This document shows, one piece after another, positions 28,965-38,939 of a stretch of 64,000 bases of DNA. Position numbers and translations under genes: made by a program. Source of the DNA: Neptunicella marina (GTDB taxonomy: Bacteria > Pseudomonadota > Gammaproteobacteria > Enterobacterales > Alteromonadaceae); contig NZ_JACNEP010000013.1 of assembly GCF_014270035.1 (NCBI RefSeq), positions 1 to 64,000 of the forward strand, in the 5' to 3' direction. Position 1 is the first letter of the stretch; each line of letters starts with the position of its first letter. The notes under the pieces are model-generated. The model made no database searches and was not told where the DNA came from. It was given only the letters and a program-made list of their open reading frames with translations.

Positions 28965-29729
28965 TTAAATGGGTTCACCAAAACGGAATAATTGCGCTTC
29001 CCCGGGCTGCATTTTATGCCACTGTTCATTAGCGGTCAGTGGTTCGGTTGCAATAATGGTCACCACATCATGGGGAGTGGTTTCTTTAGCAAAGTCAATA
29101 TCCACATCCACGTCGGATAAATGCGCGATACCAAAAGGTGCCCGGCGCGTAATCCACTGTAATTTAGTTGAACAAAAAGCCAGTAAATACTCACCATCAG
29201 TAATCAGCATATTAAATATGCCAAACTCACGTAGTTTATTGGACAGCTTTTTTAAATGATTAAACGCCGATACACGTTTACCTGGGCCATTGGGAAAACG
29301 CTTTTCCAACTCACTTAACAGATAACAAAACGCACGTTCGCTATCTGTGGTTCCCACTGGGGTATATCTTTCAAAAGGTAAGGACTGATAACCATGTAAC
29401 TGACCATTATGCGCATAAGTCCAGTTACGTCCCCAAAGCTCGCGACTAAAGGGATGGGTATTAGCCATTGCCACTTTGCCACGATTCGCCTGCCGCACGT
29501 GGGCAATAACGGCCTTACTCTTAATCGGATAATCAGAAATGAGTCGCGCGATTTCAGACTCATAACTAGGTTGTGGATCTTTAAAGATACATACGCCTTT
29601 ATCTTCATAAAAAGCAACACCCCAGCCATCTTTATGGGGTCCGGTGTGACCACCTCTCTCCCGCAGTCCCTTAAAACTAAAACAAATGTCGGTGGGTACA
29701 TTGGCCGACATTCCAAGCAATTCACACAT
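28965..29729 (-). CDS. Class II glutamine amidotransferase (YafJ-like)
   Basis: A 254-residue protein whose N-terminus MCELLGMSANVP places Cys2 as the N-terminal nucleophile after Met removal. RERGGHTGPHKDGWGVAF, AHVRQANRG and NTHPFSRELWGRNWTYAHNG are the usual class II (Ntn) motifs. E. coli YafJ has this architecture; its physiological substrate is unclear. It starts 16 bases upstream of sseA on the same strand. Confidence 0.92.
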   Translation of the reverse strand: MCELLGMSANVPTDICFSFKGLRERGGHTGPHKDGWGVAFYEDKGVCIFKDPQPSYESEIARLISDYPIKSKAVIAHVRQANRGKVAMANTHPFSRELWGRNWTYAHNGQLHGYQSLPFERYTPVGTTDSERAFCYLLSELEKRFPNGPGKRVSAFNHLKKLSNKLREFGIFNMLITDGEYLLAFCSTKLQWITRRAPFGIAHLSDVDVDIDFAKETTPHDVVTIIATEPLTANEQWHKMQPGEAQLFRFGEPI

Positions 29730-29739
29730 AATTATTATT

Positions 29740-30189
29740 TCAGTTCCGGATTAACTCGTTGGTTTCAAATTCAATGACAGCAACATCGGTATTTAGCCGG
29801 CGTCCACCTGCATGCTGATACGCATGCATAGCCTGCGTATTGTCAGCTTCGGTTAATAACCACATTTTTCGGCAACCTAACGCCGATGCCAGCTGTTTCA
29901 CAGCTAATACCAGCTCACAACCAACGCCTTGATTTCTATACTGTTTTAATACCGCCACTTCCGTTACCTGCATGGTAAGCGCTTTATCCGGATGACTATA
30001 ATGAAATGCCGAGGTAAAACCAATAACCTGATGTTGATAGCAGGCAAGAATTAAATGGTGGCGCGGATCATTAATACAATCAGCAAACCACTGATGATTA
30101 ACCGGAAAATCGAATAGTTGATCGCCAACCTGCATCACAGCATCAGCATCCTGCAACACGGCTTCACGACAAATAATACCCTGCACCAT
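29740..30189 (-). CDS. GNAT-family N-acetyltransferase
   Basis: A 149-residue GNAT domain. The acetyl-CoA site is TEVAVLKQYRNQGVGCELVL, with the R-x-x-G-x-G core, followed by MWLLTEADNTQAMHAYQHAG. It is the first gene of the minus-strand run that continues with the YafJ-like amidotransferase 11 bases later. Substrate unknown. Confidence 0.88.
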   Translation of the reverse strand: MVQGIICREAVLQDADAVMQVGDQLFDFPVNHQWFADCINDPRHHLILACYQHQVIGFTSAFHYSHPDKALTMQVTEVAVLKQYRNQGVGCELVLAVKQLASALGCRKMWLLTEADNTQAMHAYQHAGGRRLNTDVAVIEFETNELIRN

Positions 30190-30330
30190 CTTTCACCTCA
30201 TTGAAACCACAACCTACTTATAAATGAATTCACGCAATTTTTGTTGTAAAAACGTAAATAATATTTCTCACACTTGAAAAATTGGTAAAACTACCTGACC
30301 ATCCAATTAACTAACCAAGAGGGGGATACA

Positions 30331-32166
30331 ATGCGACACTGGAAAACAACACTGATACTTTTTCTCAGCATTGGCCTGCAATTTTCCGCCAGTGCCAGTA
30401 GTAACCCTGATCTGTCTTTACGTGACAAACAATCGCTAAATGGTGTCTGGCATTACATTGTAGACCCGTACGAAAACGGTTATTACGATTACCGCTTAAA
30501 ACCACGCGACCAGGCTGAACATCCCTCACGTCAGGCATTTTTTATGGATGCCAAACCGCGTGATAAACAAGAGTTAATTGAATACGATTTTGATCAATCA
30601 GACACCATTATGGTGCCGGGTGACTGGAATACGCAAAAGAAACAACTCTACTACTACGAAGGCAACGTTTGGTATCGCAAAACATTTAATTACCAGCCGG
30701 TTAAAAACCAACGCCAGTTTGTCTATTTTGGAGCGGTTAACTATCGTGCGGATGTGTATTTAAATGGCCATAAACTGGGTGTGCATATTGGTGGCTTTAC
30801 CAGTTTCAGCATGGAAGCAACCTCCTATATCAAAGCCGGCAAAAACTCATTAGTACTCAAGGTGGATAATACACGCCATAAAGACGCCGTGCCCACGGTC
30901 AATACCGACTGGTGGAACTATGGTGGCATTACCCGCGACGTGGATATTGTGAGTGTACCGGCTACCTTTATTCAAAAACACCAAATTGCATTAACCTCAG
31001 CCAGTGATAAAACCATTCACGCCAGCGTTACTACCAGCACAGCCCAGGCCGGCCAAAAAGTATCGATTTCTCTGCCCGAGCTAGACATTGTCAGTCATGC
31101 AAAAACCGATGCATCAGGCACCGCTCAATTTAGCTTCCACGCGCCTGATTTACAGTTATGGCAGCCAAACAACCCTAAAATGTATCGGGTAAACATCAGC
31201 ACAGGGAAAGACAAGATTACCGATAATATGGGGTTTCGTACCATTCGTACTGAAGGTAAAAAACTATTACTTAACGACAAACCGGTGTTTTTGCGTGGTA
31301 TCGCTATTCACGATGAAATGCCGCTTAATGGCGGTGGTCGGGTAGCGAATGACGAACAAGCCAAACAACTATTGTTATGGACGCAGCAACTGGGTGGCAA
31401 CTTCGCACGTTTAGCGCACTATCCGCACAATGAAAAAACAGTGCGTTTAGCCGAACAAATGGGCATTTTGGTATGGTCGGAAATTCCGGTTTACTGGACT
31501 ATCGACTGGACCAACCAACAAACCTACAACAACGCAGAAAATCAGCTTATCGAAATGATTGAACGCGACGTTAACCGCGCCAACGTCATTATCTGGTCGG
31601 TGTCCAACGAAACGCCGGTAAATCCTGATCGCACTAAGTTTTTAGGTCATCTGGTAGATAAAGCCCGTGAACTGGATAACAGCCGTTTAATCAGTGCTGC
31701 CATGGAACGTCACTGGGATAAAAAGGACGACCACCTGTCTGTGGTCGAAGATCCACTGGCAGATAAAGTGGATCTTGTCAGCTTTAACCAGTACATCGGC
31801 TGGTATGACGGTCTGCCAGACAAACTGGCCAAGGTGCACTGGAAAATTCCATACAACAAACCGGTGTTTATCAGCGAGTTTGGGGCAGGCGCTAAAAAAG
31901 GCCTGCACGGCGATAAAACCGAACGCTGGACCGAAGAATTCCAGGCTGATCTATACAAACAAACGGTTAGAAACCTCGACCAAATTGATGGGTTAGCCGG
32001 TATGTCACCGTGGATTTTGGTGGACTTTCGCTCGCCACGTCGCGTATTACCCGGCATTCAGGATGACTTTAACCGTAAAGGTTTAATCTCAGAAGATGGC
32101 CTTAAAAAACAGGCATTTTTTGAGTTGCGTAAGTACTATCGTGAAAAAGCTGAGCAATATGAATAA
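30331..32166 (+). CDS. Exported glycoside hydrolase family 2 enzyme
   Basis: A 611-residue exported GH2 protein with a signal peptide (LILFLSIGLQFSASAS, about 8-23). The order is a jelly-roll sugar-binding domain (about 35-210, with NVWYRKTF and YLNGHKLGVHIGGFTSF), an immunoglobulin-like domain (about 212-305) and a TIM barrel. The acid/base residue is Glu427 in IWSVSNETP and the nucleophile is Glu516 in FISEFGAGA. WWNYGGITRDV suggests a beta-glucuronidase or related activity, but the sugar cannot be fixed by eye. A GGGGGA site precedes ATG 30331. No other carbohydrate genes adjoin it. Confidence 0.9.
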   Translation: MRHWKTTLILFLSIGLQFSASASSNPDLSLRDKQSLNGVWHYIVDPYENGYYDYRLKPRDQAEHPSRQAFFMDAKPRDKQELIEYDFDQSDTIMVPGDWNTQKKQLYYYEGNVWYRKTFNYQPVKNQRQFVYFGAVNYRADVYLNGHKLGVHIGGFTSFSMEATSYIKAGKNSLVLKVDNTRHKDAVPTVNTDWWNYGGITRDVDIVSVPATFIQKHQIALTSASDKTIHASVTTSTAQAGQKVSISLPELDIVSHAKTDASGTAQFSFHAPDLQLWQPNNPKMYRVNISTGKDKITDNMGFRTIRTEGKKLLLNDKPVFLRGIAIHDEMPLNGGGRVANDEQAKQLLLWTQQLGGNFARLAHYPHNEKTVRLAEQMGILVWSEIPVYWTIDWTNQQTYNNAENQLIEMIERDVNRANVIIWSVSNETPVNPDRTKFLGHLVDKARELDNSRLISAAMERHWDKKDDHLSVVEDPLADKVDLVSFNQYIGWYDGLPDKLAKVHWKIPYNKPVFISEFGAGAKKGLHGDKTERWTEEFQADLYKQTVRNLDQIDGLAGMSPWILVDFRSPRRVLPGIQDDFNRKGLISEDGLKKQAFFELRKYYREKAEQYE

Positions 32167-32183
32167 GCCCCACATTTTAAAAC

Positions 32184-32214
32184 AAAGGCCGCATTAAGCG
32201 GCCTTTTTATTATT
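32184..32214. terminator. Bidirectional Rho-independent terminator
   Basis: AAAGGCCGC (32184-32192) pairs with GCGGCCTTT (32198-32206) around ATTAA, with TTATTATT on the plus strand and an A-rich tract upstream. It separates the convergent GH2 and permease-peptidase genes. Confidence 0.85.
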
Positions 32215-35200
32215 CAGTTTCAACCGGCGTCCACCAATCAGACACCGGCTCGCGGCTTAACAACAACTGGTCAATCAATCCATGCCATTTTGCTTCGCTG
32301 TGCTGCTTAAGCAGTTTAACAAAATCCAGACTACTGGCAGGGTGCCCGGGATACTGATGCTGTTGCCATAAATCATGCAAGCTGGTTTGTATTGCCTCGT
32401 CTCCCACGGTGTCACGTAATTTGGCAAACACCAGTGTGGCCCGTGAATATAAATCGGCATTTGATGTGGCTGCGACCATGCTTTTGGCAGGTAAACCGCT
32501 AATACGTAAACTGTTAAAATAGCGCCGCTCTTCATAACGGATCAGGTTGTGCATTTCCTGTTTGCCTCTGTGCTTTTCCAACAGAACCAGCTCGGTATAT
32601 TTGGCCAGCGACTCGACCAAAAAGGCACTGTCGGCCGGAATACCATTTCCCAGTAAATGACCAAACCATTGGTGCGCCGTTTCATGGGCGGAGCGGCGAT
32701 AAACCTGACTAAAACTGTTTTCTCCCGCTTGTTTGGCTCTAAAACTCATTTTGTTATTAAGCAAAATCATCTGCGGCAGGGCATAACCACTGGCACCAAA
32801 CTCCGGCATAGCAAACAACGACAGGTTTTTACCCGGATAAGGCGCAATTACCCTGGTGAGGAAATCAATGGTGTCAGCGGTAGCATCCAGCGTTAGAGCA
32901 ATATTGTCATCCAGTGCTGGTGGATAAAAAACCTCAATATTCACGTTATGCTGTGAACCTGAAGCACGCGCATAAATCTGATTGTCAAATTCAATATAGG
33001 CTTCTGCATTACGAATTGCGCGAGTGGTTTTATAGTGAAAGGTCACCCGTCCGTTTTGTTCGTTTTGCGATAAGAGCTCGCCCTGCCCAACCGCGGTATG
33101 GCCACTATCTGTGGTGATACGTGATTCCATTTCAACCCAGTCAAACCCTTCAGCTTGTTTGTACTGCGGATAATCCAGACGTTGTTGGTGTGAGTCGAAC
33201 TCCCTTAAATCCAGAGCATATTCCAGACGTTTTTTACCGCGTAACTGATATTCAATCTGATAACCCACCGTGGGTAAAAACGGAATGGTACGCACATAGT
33301 TAAAACGGTTACTGAATCTCAAATGTCCTTGCGCTAATGCATACCCCGATTGCTCCAGCGTTAAACAGTAATCTAGCTGCAAGCTGGCGCCCGGCTGCAG
33401 AGGCTCTGCCAACGTGATCAGATACTGAAAGGTATCGGCATCAAACTGATAACGCGCTTGTTGTCGCACTTCGATTCCACACAAAGGTGCCGTAATATAT
33501 TGCCCCACCAGCAAGGTTGAAATCGCACTATCAGTTTTATTTTCAAGCAAATAATACCCGTTAAATTTCACCTCACGTTTTTCAGGATAAAACTGCACAT
33601 CATTAAACACTTTGGTGATAACAGGTTGCGCTTTAGTTAAATAATCGGCATAACGCAGCTCGTACAAGACACGCGCGTGATCTCGCTGCTCAGCAGTAAC
33701 CAACTCTTGCTCGCTCTTTAATTGCTGATGAATATTAAACGCCAGTGCAGCACAGACAATCAGCCCACAACCTAATGCAATACGCGCAGGATAACTGGCT
33801 AACGCCCACCAGTGACGCAGACGCGAATCATTACCAGTCTGATGAAATGCATAAAAGGCAATCAGAGCCAACACAGCAGCGACCGTTAACCACAAATCAC
33901 TAAACGCCCAGAATCCAGACAAGTTAGCGCTATAACCGAGGATTGAATCCCACCCCGCCAGTGGTGTTTGGAATAATTGCGATAAGGGATGAGTTATACC
34001 AATTAGCCCGGGTAAAGGCGTAAAACCGGCCACTAAAATCAGCAGATTGATGCAAATTGCAATCATGCGGCGTACCACTATCGCTTGCACTGCCAACATC
34101 ACAGTGCCCAGATACAGCAGCGGTAAACCGGCATACAGCATAAATTCCAGCAGTGCTAAACAATCAATCTCAGTGCTGATAATCAGTTGAGTCAATACAC
34201 AGCACAGCACTGTCACTAACAGCAGAATGACAATTTGGCTAACTAAAATCAGCCACTTTTGCACAAAATGTGCACCGGCACTCATGGCCGCTGCTTGCAC
34301 CAGTTCGTTAAAGCGAAAACTTTTGTCACGACGAATTAACTCATCGCTCCACCACACCAGCAACAAAATGCCAAAACCGGGCACCACATCCCACATCACA
34401 CGATTGATCACATCGTTGCTGTTTGCCACAATCACACCAAACGGCCCCGCCCACGCATGGCCGCCGATCATTTCCTGTAAACAAATGAGTGCCAGCCCAA
34501 GCATTGCCAGCAAAAAACGCCAGTTCAATACCGATAATTCAAACTGCAATGAACACAAGTGGGCAAATCCAGTTAGGTTAATGCGAGTGACGGTTTGTGG
34601 CTGATAGCTGATATTTGCACGCGCAGCGACGCTTTGTTTCCGTTCATCCACCAACTGACTTTTTGCTGATTTTTTATCCGTCGTGAAGGCAGACTTTTTT
34701 AACGCCAGGCTAATCAAACCACCAGCACAAAGCAGCACAGCTACGCGATTAAACCAGAACACGCTAAGTGGGCTAAACAAGGTCGAGTGGGTGTCAGGTA
34801 AGTTATGGTTAAGTGGGGTCAGCCCCAGCCAGTCGGCATAAAACATCACCTGATAGAGCCCATCATCAACCACATAGGATTTTGCCAGTAAAGGTGAACC
34901 CGTCGCGGTAGCAAGAGAGATATAAACAATAAATAACGCAGCAATGACCAGGTACATCACCACCGGCTTTTTCGAGATACTGCTAACAAACAGCAAAATC
35001 GCGCCATACAAACACAGGGTTGGCAACGTGATAAACGCCAGTAACCACAACATCGGCAATATGGCATGCGTCCACAGTACAAACTGCACGCCGTAACGGA
35101 ATTCAAACCAGCCGAGCATACAAACCTGTGCCATCACACTTAAACTCGCCCCGGCCAGCACAAAACACAAAAAACGACTGAATAATATTCGAGCACGCGA

Positions 35201-35473
35201 TTGCGGCACCGCATTAATCAACTCGGCCATATTGGCAGTTTGGTCGCGCAAATAAAAAAAGCTGGCCAGCAAACCACAACACCAGGGCAACCCCAATACC
35301 AGCAACGCACTATTCACTTTTAAAATATACGCAAGCGTAATGGGGTTTTCATGCGGTTGCACCGACATACCGGCCGCCAGTGCCAAACCAAATAACGGCG
35401 CCACCACCAACAACAGCCACCATTCCGGGCGGCGCATTAACAGCCGCCACTCATTGAGTATCAACAGGCTCAT
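32210..35473 (-). CDS. ABC-2 permease fused to an M1-family metallopeptidase
   Basis: A 1,087-residue inner-membrane fusion protein. The N-terminal half has two ABC-2-type permease regions (about residues 15-270 and 310-590, each with about six helices). After a last helix (about 600-625) comes a periplasmic M1-like region. The zinc site is HETAHQWFGH (about 930-939), with a likely third ligand Glu954 in VESLAKY; a modified exopeptidase loop lies upstream at FGASGYALPQMI. I chose ATG 35473, which overlaps the ATPase stop by four bases (ATGA); 65 upstream residues in the same frame lie within the ATPase gene. The partner ATPase is adjacent. Related fusions are known in Bacteroidetes and Xanthomonas, but their substrates are not. 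Confidence 0.88.
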   Translation of the reverse strand: MSLLILNEWRLLMRRPEWWLLLVVAPLFGLALAAGMSVQPHENPITLAYILKVNSALLVLGLPWCCGLLASFFYLRDQTANMAELINAVPQSRARILFSRFLCFVLAGASLSVMAQVCMLGWFEFRYGVQFVLWTHAILPMLWLLAFITLPTLCLYGAILLFVSSISKKPVVMYLVIAALFIVYISLATATGSPLLAKSYVVDDGLYQVMFYADWLGLTPLNHNLPDTHSTLFSPLSVFWFNRVAVLLCAGGLISLALKKSAFTTDKKSAKSQLVDERKQSVAARANISYQPQTVTRINLTGFAHLCSLQFELSVLNWRFLLAMLGLALICLQEMIGGHAWAGPFGVIVANSNDVINRVMWDVVPGFGILLLVWWSDELIRRDKSFRFNELVQAAAMSAGAHFVQKWLILVSQIVILLLVTVLCCVLTQLIISTEIDCLALLEFMLYAGLPLLYLGTVMLAVQAIVVRRMIAICINLLILVAGFTPLPGLIGITHPLSQLFQTPLAGWDSILGYSANLSGFWAFSDLWLTVAAVLALIAFYAFHQTGNDSRLRHWWALASYPARIALGCGLIVCAALAFNIHQQLKSEQELVTAEQRDHARVLYELRYADYLTKAQPVITKVFNDVQFYPEKREVKFNGYYLLENKTDSAISTLLVGQYITAPLCGIEVRQQARYQFDADTFQYLITLAEPLQPGASLQLDYCLTLEQSGYALAQGHLRFSNRFNYVRTIPFLPTVGYQIEYQLRGKKRLEYALDLREFDSHQQRLDYPQYKQAEGFDWVEMESRITTDSGHTAVGQGELLSQNEQNGRVTFHYKTTRAIRNAEAYIEFDNQIYARASGSQHNVNIEVFYPPALDDNIALTLDATADTIDFLTRVIAPYPGKNLSLFAMPEFGASGYALPQMILLNNKMSFRAKQAGENSFSQVYRRSAHETAHQWFGHLLGNGIPADSAFLVESLAKYTELVLLEKHRGKQEMHNLIRYEERRYFNSLRISGLPAKSMVAATSNADLYSRATLVFAKLRDTVGDEAIQTSLHDLWQQHQYPGHPASSLDFVKLLKQHSEAKWHGLIDQLLLSREPVSDWWTPVETE

Positions 35474-36348
35474 AATGTCTCTCCCACCGCAATGTGGTTG
35501 AGATGACAAAAATAACGGTCCTGTAAACTGGCACTCACGCTGATTGCATCTGTGACGGGTTGAAACGGGCAATACACCCGCAACAAGCGCTCGCCATAAC
35601 GCAATGCGCGCGATAATACTTTTGCCCCGGCCGGTAACGTCGATTCGCTTTGTGCAGGGCATTGCCAAATGCTGCCATTGAGTGGTTCAAATAACTCACG
35701 GGTAACGCCATCGGCTTTAATTTCCCCATCGAGTAAAATGGCGCTACGGGCGCACAAATGTTCAATATCATCAACAATATGGGTTGATAAGAGCACAATT
35801 CGCGACTGACTAATATCATCCATTATCTGGTGCAGATTAAGCCGCTCTGCCGGATCGAGCCCCGATGTTGGCTCATCTAAAATCAATACTTTGGGTTGCC
35901 CCAGTAACGCCTGCGCCAGACCAAAACGTTGAAGCATTCCGCCAGAAAAATCACTGGCATTGCGTTTAGCATCACGACTGAGGTTGGTTAATTCGAGTAG
36001 TTGATCAATTTGCTGCAAGCGCTGCTTTTTATTTTCCAGCCCTTTTAAAATAGCCAGATGTTCCAACAGGGCATGGCAACTAATATGGTTATAAACGCCA
36101 AAATGCTGTGGCAAATATCCCAGCTCCTTACGTAGCAATAATGGGTTATCGGCTAAATCCTGCTGCTGATAGATTACCTTGCCGGAACTGGGTAACTGAA
36201 TGGTAGCCAGTGTGCGCATTAAGCTCGATTTACCCGCACCGTTGGGGCCCAATAAACCATACAAGCCATTTTGCAAGGTTAGATCAACCGCGTTTAATGC
36301 CACTTTGCCATCGGCATAAATTTTATTTACCTGTTGAAGTGATAACAT
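35470..36348 (-). CDS. ABC transporter ATP-binding protein
   Basis: The 292-residue ATPase partner of the fused permease. The Walker A is LLGPNGAGKSSLM (about 32-44), the Q-loop is LGYLPQHFGVY, the signature is DFSGGMLQRFGLAQA, and Walker B is VLILDEPTSGLDPAE, followed by the H-loop LLSTHIVDDIEHL. It starts with ATG behind AGGAGA. Type and orientation match bacterial ABC-2 exporters. A divergent sensor kinase lies 319 bases away. Confidence 0.93.
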   Translation of the reverse strand: MLSLQQVNKIYADGKVALNAVDLTLQNGLYGLLGPNGAGKSSLMRTLATIQLPSSGKVIYQQQDLADNPLLLRKELGYLPQHFGVYNHISCHALLEHLAILKGLENKKQRLQQIDQLLELTNLSRDAKRNASDFSGGMLQRFGLAQALLGQPKVLILDEPTSGLDPAERLNLHQIMDDISQSRIVLLSTHIVDDIEHLCARSAILLDGEIKADGVTRELFEPLNGSIWQCPAQSESTLPAGAKVLSRALRYGERLLRVYCPFQPVTDAISVSASLQDRYFCHLNHIAVGETL

Positions 36349-36574
36349 ACTTGTCTCCTAAAGTAAGGGCGTCGCGACTAAATGGCTTTGAATTTGAACA
36401 AAATTCATACACCAAAGGTCAACACGCCCTGGATAATCAGGTTAGCGAGGCGAGCACGTTTTGTTCAAAAGATGCGTGACAAACCCGGTGAGTTTGATGA
36501 CTAAATTGTAATCAGTGGCCAAACAGTGGCAGATTGTTGTTTGTCATCAAAAATCGCGTTTTTGTCAGTTTTTC

Positions 36575-36602
36575 GCTGCCAGCTTATGCTTAAACTGGCA
36601 GC
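36575..36602 (+). other. Hairpin in the leader of the sensor kinase gene
   Basis: GCTGCCAG (36575-36582) and CTGGCAGC (36595-36602) form a perfect eight-pair stem around a 12-base loop, about 23 bases before AAGGA (36625-36629). It could be an RNA structure affecting translation or an operator. The rest of the 36349-36637 gap has no gene that I can support. Confidence 0.4.
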
Positions 36603-36667
36603 CTTAGCGTCAATCTCCATGTCAAAGGACTAAGACCATTACATCTGCAATCAATAAACCAAGTTTA

Positions 36668-38143
36668 ATGAGTCTGTTACCCGTGTTAACCGCATTAGTG
36701 GTGGAAGGCTCAATCAGACAATTCTCGTTACACAGTGACTCGCTGCCTGGTTATGCGCTCATTTTGTTGCAGCTGGCAGTCGAGTTCAGCCCGCTATTCT
36801 TGACACAGTGGTATTCACAAAAATACAGTGGTGTACAAAAGGCACTGGTATGGATGGGCGGCTTTATCGTTTATCCAGCAATAAATCTGTTGTGGATTAG
36901 CGAACTAAGTGGCAATAAAACCCTGTTTAGTATGCAGGGTGAGATCATCGCGGTTTGTTTGTCGCTGTTATACGCAGTACATCAGTTTTATCAGCAACAA
37001 CAGCAAAAACCGGGTATTTGGCGCAAATTATTAAATTTAGATGCGGTGGTGATTTTATTGCTGTTTTGCTGGGCATTCACCATGACAGGCATGTTTGTTT
37101 ACACCGACGATCCGCTGCGCAATCAGCCATTTCCAGCGATTATTGATTTTGGCAAAATGTGGGACAACCTCGGTTTAACCTTCTATTTTCTGGCGCAATT
37201 TTTGGTACTGGCCAGCATGATATTCAGTTATTACTGGCTTAACCGTTACCTGTTTATCCGCAACATTTTGGCTAAACACGGCATGGTAGCTTATTTAATG
37301 AGCAGCTGTGTTTTTGTGTTTATCAGCTATCCATTATTGGTTTTTATTGCCATGCAACTGCCGTGGAATTTGCCTGAGTTCAGCGTTACACCTTCGCAAA
37401 ATTACAACCCTTTTGCTCCGGATAATTTCCGTTTTGCTACAGCTGTTTGGCTGGTGAGTACGCCGATCATTTTGGTGTTTGAACGCCAGCAAACCAGTCT
37501 TCAATTAGCGGAATTGGAACAAAGCCAGCTGAGTGCTGAAATTAAAATGTTACAGCAGCAGGTTAACCCCCACTTTTTGTTTAACACCCTGAATGGCTTG
37601 TACGCTCTGTGTTTAAAAAATGCCGCCAACGCTGGCGATATGTTATTAAAACTGGCGGATTTACTGCGTTACACGGTTTATCAGGGCCAGAAAAAACGTG
37701 TATTGCTGCAGGATGAAATCGACTACCTGCAAAACTATTTATCGCTACAAATGATGCGGGTGGATAACAAATGTGAACTCAATATCTCAATACCCTCCAT
37801 TCCACAAGATGCGACAATCGCACCGTTACTATTGGTGATGCTGGTGGAGAATGCCTTTAAACATGGCGTCGAACCCAGTGATGAAAAAAGCTGGGTGACT
37901 ATTCACTTAGAGATAATAGACGGACAAATTCAGTTTGAATGCACCAATAGTCTGGCACCTAAACACGCCACACATGAGCAGGAAGGTGGCGTGGGTTTAG
38001 CCAATTTAAAACGACGTTTAACCCTGCAATATCCGCAGAGTTATCAACTAAGCAGCGAACCAACTGGAGCTGCAGAACAAAGCGAAACGAACGAACCAAC
38101 AGAAAAATACTGGCGAGCTACTTTATGTCTTCCACTCAATTAA
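36668..38143 (+). CDS. LytS-type sensor histidine kinase
   Basis: A 491-residue membrane kinase. The N-terminal part has about seven or eight hydrophobic segments (residues 1-275). The His_kinase domain holds LQQQVNPHFLFNTLNGLYAL, with phosphoacceptor His302. The ATPase part includes VMLVENAFKHGVEPS and GGVGLANLKRRL. This is the YehU/LytS architecture. ATG 36668 has no ribosome-binding site; an in-frame ATT at 36638 lies eight bases after AAGGA and could be the true start, adding ten residues. The 3' end overlaps the response regulator gene by 19 bases. Confidence 0.9.
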   Translation: MSLLPVLTALVVEGSIRQFSLHSDSLPGYALILLQLAVEFSPLFLTQWYSQKYSGVQKALVWMGGFIVYPAINLLWISELSGNKTLFSMQGEIIAVCLSLLYAVHQFYQQQQQKPGIWRKLLNLDAVVILLLFCWAFTMTGMFVYTDDPLRNQPFPAIIDFGKMWDNLGLTFYFLAQFLVLASMIFSYYWLNRYLFIRNILAKHGMVAYLMSSCVFVFISYPLLVFIAMQLPWNLPEFSVTPSQNYNPFAPDNFRFATAVWLVSTPIILVFERQQTSLQLAELEQSQLSAEIKMLQQQVNPHFLFNTLNGLYALCLKNAANAGDMLLKLADLLRYTVYQGQKKRVLLQDEIDYLQNYLSLQMMRVDNKCELNISIPSIPQDATIAPLLLVMLVENAFKHGVEPSDEKSWVTIHLEIIDGQIQFECTNSLAPKHATHEQEGGVGLANLKRRLTLQYPQSYQLSSEPTGAAEQSETNEPTEKYWRATLCLPLN

Positions 38144-38880
38144 ACCTGATCATTATTGACGATGAGCCACTCGCTCATGAGGTGTTGCGGCATCATTGCC
38201 AGCAACACGCTGATATTAACGTGGCCGGCCAATTTTACAGCGCGCCCGAAGCCTTAGCCTGGTTGGCCAACAATCAAACCGACTTGATTTTATTAGATAT
38301 CAACATGCCGGTTTTAACCGGTATCGACATGTTAAAAGTGCTGGCCAATAAACCGCAGATTGTACTTTGCACCGCCCACCAACAATACGCTCTGCAGGGC
38401 TTTGAGCTGGATGTAACCGATTATTTATTAAAACCTGTTAGTGCTGAACGCTTTACTCAGGCGATTGAAAAAGTACAACGCCGCCAGCAGCAGGCTCAAC
38501 AGCCAGAAGCCACAACACCAGTTATAAACGAGCAACCGCAAACAGCCCAAATAAACACGCCCAGGGATATTGTAATCAGGGTTGATCGCGAACAACGCCG
38601 CGTGGCCTTGGATAGCATTTATTGTCTCGAAGCCTACGGTAATTACGTAAAAGTGTGGCAACAACAAGGCTTTCAACTCACCGCCGCCACATTAAAACGC
38701 TTTAGCGAATTACTGCCCGCGCACTTTGTGCAAATTCATAAATCCGCGATTGTGAATCAACAACATGTAAAAGCAGTGAATAATGAAATGGTCACCCTGA
38801 CCAATGGCCAACAGCTGAAGACTGGCAAAGCCTATAAACATAATTTGGAAGCACTGCTAACAGGGATAAGTTTGGGGTAA
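38125..38880 (+). CDS. LytTR-family response regulator
   Basis: A 251-residue regulator. The receiver domain (about residues 6-120) has acidic residues in IIDDEPLA and phosphoacceptor Asp58 in LILLDINMP, with KPVSAERF near its end. A Q/P/T-rich linker follows. The LytTR DNA-binding domain (about 147-248) has IYCLEAYGNYVKVW and FVQIHKSAIVN. Its start lies inside the kinase gene, so the pair is coupled. The divergent ABC permease-peptidase operon is a plausible target. Confidence 0.93.
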   Translation: MSSTQLNLIIIDDEPLAHEVLRHHCQQHADINVAGQFYSAPEALAWLANNQTDLILLDINMPVLTGIDMLKVLANKPQIVLCTAHQQYALQGFELDVTDYLLKPVSAERFTQAIEKVQRRQQQAQQPEATTPVINEQPQTAQINTPRDIVIRVDREQRRVALDSIYCLEAYGNYVKVWQQQGFQLTAATLKRFSELLPAHFVQIHKSAIVNQQHVKAVNNEMVTLTNGQQLKTGKAYKHNLEALLTGISLG

Positions 38881-38939
38881 AAAGGTTAAGCTTCCACTTC
38901 CATTTTCACATCAGGGTGAAAAGTAACAGGAAACATTTA

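Noticed and set aside
35474-35668. 65-residue N-terminal extension of the permease-peptidase
   Set aside because: It lies wholly inside the ATPase gene in another frame; the ATGA overlap at 35473 is a better start.
32275-35819. Numerous overlapping open frames on both strands of the permease-peptidase and ATPase genes
   Set aside because: They are shadows of the long coding frames without independent support.
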